Source: Myxococcota bacterium (lineage in GTDB: Bacteria; Myxococcota_C; UBA6777). Taken from it: DNA of 11,196 bases. The DNA lies in the NCBI GenBank assembly GCA_023150835.1, contig JAKLKB010000171.1, positions 1-11,196 on the forward strand, in the 5' to 3' direction. Every line of letters begins with the position of its first letter. Positions within the stretch are counted from its first letter, which is position 1. The notes beneath the pieces are model-generated. The model was given only the letters and a program-made list of their open reading frames with translations, was not told where the DNA came from and made no database searches. The translations under genes were made by a program, and so were the position numbers. Of this stretch, positions 5,821-11,196 are shown piece by piece.

Positions 5821-7161
5821 TCAAAGCCAGTTGCGCTTTCGACGGATCGCCCACAGTCCAAACAATCCAAACGCCCACAACAAGGCGACTTGCGAAAGAG
5901 AAGACGCCCCAATCGACGGATCCCAACGGATCGTTTGCTGTTGTTCGAATCGCCGTTCGTAGGGCTTGAACGTTCCCAAATGCCGATTCATCGGCATAAC
6001 CGCAGCAATCAAAACGCCCGAAAATACAGCCCCCACCGCAGACGCAAGCACGCGCCCCGTAATATCGCTCTGATCGACACTTTCCGAACCGATCTCGATA
6101 TCGGGAAGCGCACCCGCACCTTGAAGACGCACACGCAACCGCGTCAACACCGAATAACCGCTCTCCGCCATCGACACGATCTCTTGGAACTCTTGGCAAA
6201 ACGCATAATTCGGATCGTCATCGGGGATCTCTCTCGGGCACAGCTTGAGCAGATCTTGCTTGAATTCGGGAACAAATAAACCCGCTTGCGCGGCCTTGGT
6301 TTGCTCTCGAAGCGCCCCCTCGTAACTCCCCTTCCCTTCGGCATCAAACTGTTGCCGCACCACCCGCCCGATCTCTTCGAGCGACTTCTCTGTAAAGGCT
6401 TTGTTTGTAATCGCGTATCGCGCCCTTCCGATCGTCCAAAACACCACAGGAACATCCCCATCGTGCGGACTCAAAGACAGCCGATGCGTCCAGTCTTGAT
6501 ACGTCGGGCGAGGCAGCCGCACCAACAACGGCTCCACCGCTTGGATCTCCGACTTGCCGCTGGTCCTCAAACGAGCAAAGATCCATTGCGTGCGCTGCTG
6601 TGCGGAGATCGCCTTGAGTTGGGCTTCTTGGGAAGAAGACAGCGCAAAGCCCTGTTGTTGGAGCCACCCCAACATCTGCGCCAACGGCTCCACTTTGCCA
6701 TCGCTACTGTACGACACATCCGCCGGTTGCAACGAAAGCTTCGGCGCATCGAACAATTGCCCTAAAGAGATCGGTGCGTTTTCAGGCGCAGTGATCGAAT
6801 GGGCGCTTGGCCGCCCGCATCCCGTCCGCTGGTTGATGCTGTTGAGCTCGATAATCGGGGCTGTTAGCTTTTCAAGGCTTTTCATCCGATCTGTGCTGCT
6901 AATCAAAACGCCCAATCCTTTGGTATCTTCAAGCGGGATCGGAAGCATCCAAGCCACCTCCGTATCGTCGCTTTGCACCGCCACTTGCACATGCAACGCC
7001 AGTTGATCGCGTGTAAAGTGCGACAACACCCGCATCCCACGCACTCGCACTTGACGCTGTGGGTCTTTCGTGATCCAAAGCCCCGCTGCCTCCGCTTGAA
7101 CACTCCATCCCACCCAAACCAACACACTCCACACACCATACTTCCAGCCCAAAGACCGCAT
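5821..7161 (-). CDS. DUF2330-type envelope protein with C-terminal transmembrane helices (446 aa)
   Basis: A signal peptide (1 to about 26, ending VQAEAAG) is followed by a domain typical of DUF2330: residues about 30-110 with LALHVQVAVQSDDTEVAWMLPIPLEDT, then a segment ending TAPIIELN. That AWMLPIP core is the most recognisable part of the family. The domain should lie outside the cytoplasmic membrane. Near the C-terminus are two hydrophobic segments, about 371-391 and 425-439, the latter followed by RRKRNWL. This resembles the helix-plus-Arg tail of C-terminal sorting/anchor signals, but no MYXO-CTERM-like Cys/Gly motif precedes it. Only three cysteines are present, fewer than I would expect for many DUF2330 proteins. 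Start 7161 has a GGGAGG site 8 nt upstream. The gene is divergent from sdhC and convergent with the PEPCK-like gene. The biochemical role of DUF2330 is unknown. Confidence 0.8.
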   Translation of the reverse strand: MRSLGWKYGVWSVLVWVGWSVQAEAAGLWITKDPQRQVRVRGMRVLSHFTRDQLALHVQVAVQSDDTEVAWMLPIPLEDTKGLGVLISSTDRMKSLEKLTAPIIELNSINQRTGCGRPSAHSITAPENAPISLGQLFDAPKLSLQPADVSYSSDGKVEPLAQMLGWLQQQGFALSSSQEAQLKAISAQQRTQWIFARLRTSGKSEIQAVEPLLVRLPRPTYQDWTHRLSLSPHDGDVPVVFWTIGRARYAITNKAFTEKSLEEIGRVVRQQFDAEGKGSYEGALREQTKAAQAGLFVPEFKQDLLKLCPREIPDDDPNYAFCQEFQEIVSMAESGYSVLTRLRVRLQGAGALPDIEIGSESVDQSDITGRVLASAVGAVFSGVLIAAVMPMNRHLGTFKPYERRFEQQQTIRWDPSIGASSLSQVALLWAFGLFGLWAIRRKRNWL

Positions 7162-7273
7162 CTCAAAAACCTCCCGAAAAACCCACCTCTACACCAACAA
7201 AACCCAACCCTCGACCCTCCGCCATCGTTGCCCACGCAACCACCCGCTTGTCAAGGCATCCCAAAACATAGAG

Positions 7274-7406
7274 AGCCTCGCAGCCTCGCAACGGGTTGAC
7301 AAAAACCCGTGCTCGCGCCCTTGGTGCAACGCTTGTTGAGACTCGTCAAGGACTTCACGCAGCAGGTTGACAAAAACCCCATGTTCGCGCCACTTCACGC
7401 AGCAGG
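7274..7406. repeat. Mosaic direct repeats upstream of sdhC
   Basis: GGTTGACAAAAACCC occurs at 7294-7308 and 7365-7379, each followed within a few bases by a similar TG(C/T)TCGCGCC. ACTTCACGCAGCAGG occurs at 7352-7366 and 7392-7406, a 40-nt period that includes the second copy of the first motif. AGCCTCGC is a tandem 8-mer at 7274-7289. GGGTT-GACAAA-AACCC in the first copy could form a 5-bp hairpin. The TTGACA inside each copy looks like a -35 box but has no -10 partner at 16-18 nt. Confidence 0.75.
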
Positions 7407-7590
7407 GTTGTTGATCTGAAAACGTCTGTTCACCCCGCTAACACGGGGCAAACGGCTGTCTCCCCTTGTCGGGCGTGGGATGAAACTCCACACCTCTGTC
7501 CGTCTGCGCAAATTCCATATCTACCTGATCCGCAAAAAAAAAGCATCGCTCTGTGCGTGGCTATCCCCCACCGCGATGGCGTAAAGCAAC

Positions 7591-7618
7591 TTGCAAAGCC
7601 AACAAAAACGTGTATGTT
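7591..7618 (+). promoter_or_regulatory. Possible sdhCAB promoter
   Basis: TTGCAA (7591-7596) and TATGTT (7613-7618) are separated by 16 nt and each match the sigma70 consensus at four of six positions. Transcription would begin within the adjacent inverted repeat. This is a weak call made mainly on position upstream of sdhC. Confidence 0.25.
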
Positions 7619-7644
7619 GCACAAGAACAAACGGGGGCTTGTGC
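7619..7644. promoter_or_regulatory. Perfect inverted repeat GCACAAG-N12-CTTGTGC upstream of sdhC
   Basis: The 7-bp arms are at 7619-7625 and 7638-7644, centred about 90 nt before the sdhC start and directly after the possible -10 box. It could be an operator for a dimeric regulator or a hairpin in the 5' leader. No known regulator consensus is recognised. Confidence 0.4.
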
Positions 7645-7709
7645 GATCCAAGCCACCCGCAGCGCTCGAAACCCAAGCGTGTCAAGTGTTTCGGAGCCTA
7701 CACGCGAAG

Positions 7710-7716
7710 AAAGGAG
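7710..7716 (+). promoter_or_regulatory. Ribosome-binding site fixing the TTG start of sdhC
   Basis: AAAGGAG lies 6 nt before TTG at 7723. No ATG or GTG in frame gives a sensible N-terminus, and the next ATG falls inside the first membrane helix, so the rare TTG start is well supported. Confidence 0.8.
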
Positions 7717-7722
7717 TTCATC

Positions 7723-8409
7723 TTGAGCTGGTTGACTCGCACTTTTACCTCTTCTGTCGGGAAGAAATTCTTGGCAGGTCTCACCGGCCTCGGTATGTTT
7801 CTGTTCCTTATTGCCCATGTAACGGGCAACTTGACCCTCTTTATGAAGACCAAAGTCGGCCAAGATCCCGCCTTCAACGCCTACGCCAAAAAATTGCATG
7901 ATCTCCCCGGCTTTGCTCTCGCAGAAGCCCTGATCTTGCTCGCTTTTGCCGCACACGTCGTCCTCGTGATCTGGCTGTCTTACACCAACCGCCTCGCTCG
8001 CGGCGAACAACGCTACGCTGAAGTTCGCAGCAAACAAGACCCCCAAAATCAATTGGCCTTGTTCGCAAGCAAAACCACCCTACTCGGCGGCATGATCATC
8101 TTGGTGTTTTTGGTCGTCCACATGGCCGACTTCCGTATGGCGCGCTTCATGGACGGCAACTTGATCACCCAAGCCAAAGTCGTCAGCGCCCTCCAAGTCC
8201 CATGGCGCGCCTTCTTGTACGCGATCGCCAGCCTTCTCGTCGGATGGCACCTCTTCCACGGCATCCAAAGCGGTTTTCGTTCGTTGGGCATGCGTCACCC
8301 CCGATACATGACCTACATCCAAAAATTCGGAGTGATCGCTGCAGTCTTGATCGGCGCATTGTTTGCGTCGATGCCTATCGCGATCTTTGTCGGTTTTATC
8401 ACAAAGTGA
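7723..8409 (+). CDS. sdhC: Succinate dehydrogenase/fumarate reductase cytochrome b558 subunit (228 aa)
   Basis: This is the single membrane anchor of a complex II of the di-haem b type, as in Bacillus SdhC and Wolinella FrdC. It binds two haems b and passes electrons between the iron-sulfur subunit and the quinone. Five hydrophobic helices are visible at about 17-38, 64-86, 118-137, 163-184 and 203-224. Histidines in the first four fit the axial ligands: H32, H78, H133 and H176 (H179 is nearby and could replace H176). The segment GWHLFHGIQSGFRSLG is typical of the b558-type subfamily. Di-haem enzymes of this kind usually work with menaquinone. Translation starts at TTG after a strong ribosome-binding site. 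It is the first gene of sdhCAB, 56 nt before sdhA. The sequence cannot decide between succinate oxidation and fumarate reduction; frdC is the equally valid alternative name. Confidence 0.92.
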   Translation: MSWLTRTFTSSVGKKFLAGLTGLGMFLFLIAHVTGNLTLFMKTKVGQDPAFNAYAKKLHDLPGFALAEALILLAFAAHVVLVIWLSYTNRLARGEQRYAEVRSKQDPQNQLALFASKTTLLGGMIILVFLVVHMADFRMARFMDGNLITQAKVVSALQVPWRAFLYAIASLLVGWHLFHGIQSGFRSLGMRHPRYMTYIQKFGVIAAVLIGALFASMPIAIFVGFITK

Positions 8410-8465
8410 TCTGATGCGCTCCACCATCCACACGCGCACAGAAACAAACACAAGGGTGTTGAGGC

Positions 8466-10379
8466 ATGATCCTAGATCCAAGAACTCCAAGCGGCCCTCT
8501 CGATCAACGTTGGGCCAAAGCCAAAGAAGAAATGCGTCTCGTTGGACCCATCAACCGACGCAAATTCAAAGTCATCATCGTCGGAACCGGACTCGCCGGA
8601 GCTTCCGCTGCCGCCTCCTTGGGACAACAAGGCTACGATGTCCACTGCTTTACTTTCCACGATAGCCCTCGCCGCGCTCACAGTATCGCCGCACAAGGCG
8701 GTATCAACGCCGCCAAAAACTACCAAAACGACGGCGATAGCACGTGGCGTCTGTTCTACGACACCATCAAAGGCGGCGACTTCCGCGCCCGTGAGTCCAA
8801 CGTCTACCGCCTCGCTCAAAACAGCACCAACATCATCGACCAATGTGTCGCTCAAGGCGTCCCTTTTGCCCGTGAATACGGCGGAACCTTGGCCAACCGC
8901 ACCTTCGGCGGCGTCCTCGTCTCCCGTACCTTCTATGCTCGCGGTCAAACAGGACAACAACTCCTCCTCGGCGCTTACAGCAGCTTGATGCGCGAAGTCC
9001 ACGAACAACGCGTCAAACTCTACACCCGCCACGAGATGCACGACCTGATCGTCAAAGACGGCGTCGCCCAAGGCATCGTCACCCGCAACCTCATGACGGG
9101 CGAAGTCGAAGCTCACACCGCGCACGCTGTCCTCCTTTGCACGGGCGGTTACACCAACGTCTATTATCTCTCCACCACCGCTATGGCCTCCAACGTCTCG
9201 GCAACTTGGCGTGCCTACAAACGCGGCGCTTACTTTGGCAACCCTTGCTACGTCCAGATCCACCCGACTTGTATCCCTGTCTCTGGACACTACCAATCCA
9301 AACTCACCCTCATGAGCGAAAGTCTCCGTAACGTCGGACGCATCTGGGTCCCCCGTACTCCCGGGGACAAACGCCATCCCAACGACATCCCCGAAGCCGA
9401 GCGCATCTACTTCCTCGAAGAACGCTATCCCACCTACTCCAACATGGTCCCCCGTGACGTCGCCTCCCGCAACTGCAAAGAATACTGCGACAAAGGCCAC
9501 GGCGTCGGGGCCAGCGGCGACTCCGTTTACCTCGACTTCCGCGAAGCCATCGCCAAAGAAGGCGAACCCACCATCCGCTCCAAATACGGCAACCTCTTCG
9601 ATATGTACCACAAGATCATGGGCGAAGATCCTTACAAACAACCCATGAAGATCTATCCCGGACCCCACTACGTCATGGGGGGCCTCTGGGTCGACTATCA
9701 CCTCATGTCCAATATCCCCGGACTCTTCGTCCTCGGCGAAGCCAACTTCTCCGATCACGGTGCCAACCGCCTCGGCGCAAGCGCACTCATGCAAGGTCTC
9801 TCTGATGGATACTTTGTCGCCCCCTACACCGTCAGCAACTACCTCGCAAACAAAATGAACACACTACCCCTCTCCACTTCCGACGACGCTTGCAAACAAG
9901 CCATCGACGACACCCGCAACCTCATCGATCGCTTCCTCAAAGCCAAAGGAAACCAGTCCTCCGAAAGTTTCCATCGTCGCCTCGGTAAAATCCTCTTCGA
10001 CAAAGTCGGCATCAGCCGCACCAAACAAGGACTCCAAGAAGCCATCAAAGAGATCCAAGATCTTCGCGAAGACTTCTGGAACAATGTCCGCGTCCCCGGT
10101 GATGCAAGCTATGTCAACCAAGAACTCGAAAAAGCGGGCCGTATCATCGACTTTATCGAATTTGGTGAGCTCATGGCCCGTGACGCCCTCCACCGCGAAG
10201 AATCTTGCGGCGGACACTTCCGCGCTGAACACCAGATCGACGGAGAAGCCAAACGCGACGATGACAACTTCGCCTACGCTGCCGCTTGGCAATTCAACGG
10301 CCTCGACAAAGAACCCACCGTCCACAAAGACGAACTGAAGTTCGAGTCCGTGAAGTTGACACAAAGGAGCTACAAGTAA
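8466..10379 (+). CDS. sdhA: Succinate dehydrogenase/fumarate reductase flavoprotein subunit (637 aa)
   Basis: The catalytic subunit of complex II interconverts succinate and fumarate using covalently bound FAD. The dinucleotide-binding motif GTGLAG is at 40-45. H72 in [11 protein letters not shown] is the expected covalent FAD attachment site. Active-site residues match the family: H266 (HPT), R330 (PRDVASR, the catalytic proton-transfer Arg), H401 (HYVMGG) and R435 ([10 protein letters not shown]). The N-terminal extension with GPLDQRW and the overall length resemble the subfamily that accompanies b558-type anchors. An AAGGGTG site lies 7 nt before the ATG. The stop codon overlaps the sdhB start in TAATG, so the two are translationally coupled. 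Codons prefer C at the third position. frdA is the alternative name. Confidence 0.95.
   Translation: MILDPRTPSGPLDQRWAKAKEEMRLVGPINRRKFKVIIVGTGLAGASAAASLGQQGYDVHCFTFHDSPRRAHSIAAQGGINAAKNYQNDGDSTWRLFYDTIKGGDFRARESNVYRLAQNSTNIIDQCVAQGVPFAREYGGTLANRTFGGVLVSRTFYARGQTGQQLLLGAYSSLMREVHEQRVKLYTRHEMHDLIVKDGVAQGIVTRNLMTGEVEAHTAHAVLLCTGGYTNVYYLSTTAMASNVSATWRAYKRGAYFGNPCYVQIHPTCIPVSGHYQSKLTLMSESLRNVGRIWVPRTPGDKRHPNDIPEAERIYFLEERYPTYSNMVPRDVASRNCKEYCDKGHGVGASGDSVYLDFREAIAKEGEPTIRSKYGNLFDMYHKIMGEDPYKQPMKIYPGPHYVMGGLWVDYHLMSNIPGLFVLGEANFSDHGANRLGASALMQGLSDGYFVAPYTVSNYLANKMNTLPLSTSDDACKQAIDDTRNLIDRFLKAKGNQSSESFHRRLGKILFDKVGISRTKQGLQEAIKEIQDLREDFWNNVRVPGDASYVNQELEKAGRIIDFIEFGELMARDALHREESCGGHFRAEHQIDGEAKRDDDNFAYAAAWQFNGLDKEPTVHKDELKFESVKLTQRSYK
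10363..10369 (+). promoter_or_regulatory. sdhB ribosome-binding site inside the end of sdhA
   Basis: AAAGGAG lies 9 nt before the ATG at 10379 and within the last codons of sdhA. With the TAATG overlap it fixes the sdhB start and excludes the open frame back to 10286. Confidence 0.8.
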
Positions 10380-11140
10380 TGTCCAACAGCATCAAGCTGA
10401 CGCTCAATATCTGGCGACAAGCCAATCGCCACGCCAAAGGTCGCTTCGAAACCTACCAACCCAAGGACCTTACCACCGATATGTCCATCCTTGAGATGCT
10501 CGATTGTCTCAACGATGAACTGATCGCCGCTGGCAAAGAACCCGTCACCTTTGAACACGATTGCCGCGAAGGCATCTGCGGAACCTGCGGCATCATGATC
10601 AACGGCATGGCTCATGGTCCCGACCGTGGCACCACCACCTGCCAACTTTACCTCCGCCGCTTCAAAGACGGTGACACCCTTGTCCTCGAACCTTGGCGCG
10701 CCAAAGCCTTCCCCGTGATCAAAGATCTGCTTGTCGACCGCTCCGCCTTTGACCGCATCCAGATGGCGGGTGGTTACATCTCCGTCAACGTCGGAAACGC
10801 TCCCGAAGCCAACTCCATCCTCATCCCCAAAGATGTCGCCCTCGAAGCCTTCGATGCCGCCGTCTGCATCGGCTGTGGCGCTTGCGTCGCCGCCTGCAAA
10901 AACGCCTCCGCCATGCTCTTTGTCTCCGCAAAAGTCGGACACCTCTCCCTCATGCCCCAAGGACACCCCGAACGCCACGACCGCGCCCTCAATATGATCG
11001 CTCAAATGGACGCCGAAGGCTTCGGTTCTTGCACCAATACCCTCGAATGTTCCGCCGCTTGCCCCAAAGAGATATCCCCCAAATGGATCCAACGCCTCAA
11101 CGGCGAATACATCCAAGCCGCCGCTGTCACCCGCCGTTAA
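10379..11140 (+). CDS. sdhB: Succinate dehydrogenase/fumarate reductase iron-sulfur subunit (253 aa)
   Basis: This subunit carries electrons between the flavoprotein and the cytochrome b through three clusters. C62, C67, C70 and C88 (CREGICGTC, then TTTC) hold the [2Fe-2S] cluster with four cysteine ligands. C163, C166 and C169 (CIGCGAC) with C228 bind [4Fe-4S]. C173, C218 and C224 bind [3Fe-4S]. The arrangement matches Wolinella FrdB and other menaquinone-linked enzymes. Length is normal. The start ATG overlaps the sdhA stop. It is the last gene of the operon; a C/T-rich tandem repeat follows within a few bases and no terminator hairpin is seen before the window ends. frdB is the alternative name. 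Confidence 0.95.
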   Translation: MSNSIKLTLNIWRQANRHAKGRFETYQPKDLTTDMSILEMLDCLNDELIAAGKEPVTFEHDCREGICGTCGIMINGMAHGPDRGTTTCQLYLRRFKDGDTLVLEPWRAKAFPVIKDLLVDRSAFDRIQMAGGYISVNVGNAPEANSILIPKDVALEAFDAAVCIGCGACVAACKNASAMLFVSAKVGHLSLMPQGHPERHDRALNMIAQMDAEGFGSCTNTLECSAACPKEISPKWIQRLNGEYIQAAAVTRR

Positions 11141-11141
11141 T

Positions 11142-11196
11142 CCCCCCCCTGCTTTTTCTACACTTTTTCTTTCCCCTGCTTTTTCTACACTTTTTC
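11142..11196. repeat. Pyrimidine-rich 27-nt tandem repeat after sdhB
   Basis: The unit CCCCTGCTTTTTCTACAC plus TTTTTCTTT occurs at 11146-11172 and again from 11173 to the window end, where 24 nt match perfectly. It is preceded by extra C residues (11142-11145). The array probably continues to the right. The plus strand is almost pure C/T and has no stem, so it is not an ordinary hairpin terminator. Confidence 0.85.

Larger units (their letters stand above)
7162..7722. other. Divergent intergenic region between DUF2330-type gene and sdhC
   Basis: This 561-nt stretch has no supported gene. It holds a mosaic of direct repeats (7274-7406), a small inverted repeat CCCCG/CGGGG (7433-7437 and 7444-7448), a run of nine A at 7534-7542, a weak possible sdhC promoter (7591-7618) and a perfect 7-bp inverted repeat (7619-7644). 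A possible minus-strand promoter for the DUF2330-type gene is TTGCGA (7291-7286) with TATGTT (7270-7265), but its 15-nt spacer is short. The region from 7162 to 7270 shows only C-rich sequence on the plus strand. Confidence 0.6.

Noticed and set aside
7577-7596. Sigma54-type promoter (TGGC ... TTGCAA) upstream of sdhC
   Set aside because: The two elements are 10 nt apart where the consensus needs 7, so the GG-GC spacing is wrong.
8472-9794. A 440-codon open frame antisense to sdhA
   Set aside because: The sense strand encodes a fully conserved flavoprotein. The antisense frame is low-complexity (Val/Ala/Gly/Asp-rich) and is explained by C-ending codons on the sense strand.

Overview
The window looks like a piece of chromosome from a Gram-negative bacterium, most likely of the Myxococcota/deltaproteobacterial type. 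The evidence is the gene repertoire: a TPR protein with a PEGA-like domain and a C-terminal anchor, a Cys-rich lipoprotein with a MopE-like Asp-rich motif, a DUF2330-type envelope protein, and a di-haem b558-type succinate dehydrogenase operon in sdhC-sdhA-sdhB order. GC content is mid-50s percent, judged by eye from a few lines. The placement is inference from gene families; no ribosomal or other phylogenetic marker is present.

Layout. Bases 1-2957 carry four minus-strand genes. In transcription order they are a cysteine-free IscA/HesB-like protein (2957-2637), a Cys-rich lipoprotein (2577-1630), the secreted TPR/PEGA-like membrane-anchored protein (1374-385) and a small FmdB-type zinc-ribbon protein (315-58). 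A good sigma70-type promoter (3038-3010, minus strand) drives the first gene. Directly upstream of its -35 box lies an array of about nine 34-35-nt tandem repeats (3054-3364). On the plus strand, 3502-5652 encodes a divergent ATP-type phosphoenolpyruvate carboxykinase (PEPCK)-like protein. It carries an in-frame array of 36-nt repeats, giving a 12-residue Thr/Pro/Ser-rich unit, inserted exactly between its N-terminal lobe and its P-loop. It converges with the minus-strand DUF2330-type gene (7161-5821). After a 561-nt divergent intergenic region with further direct repeats and a perfect inverted repeat, the plus-strand sdhCAB operon (7723-11140) fills the right end. Another tandem repeat starts right after sdhB and runs off the window.

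How the genes work together. sdhCAB encodes a complete membrane complex II (quinone:succinate/fumarate oxidoreductase), probably menaquinone-linked. The PEPCK-like enzyme would act on the same C4 pool (oxaloacetate to PEP) if it has PEPCK activity, but nothing in the sequence proves a functional link. The envelope proteins have no assignable specific function.

Most notable points: a PEPCK-like enzyme that keeps the recognisable catalytic residues but has a minisatellite-encoded, mucin-like linker between its lobes; an A-type Fe-S carrier homologue without a single cysteine; and a density of short tandem repeats (five separate loci in 11 kb) placed at gene ends, next to a promoter and inside a coding region.
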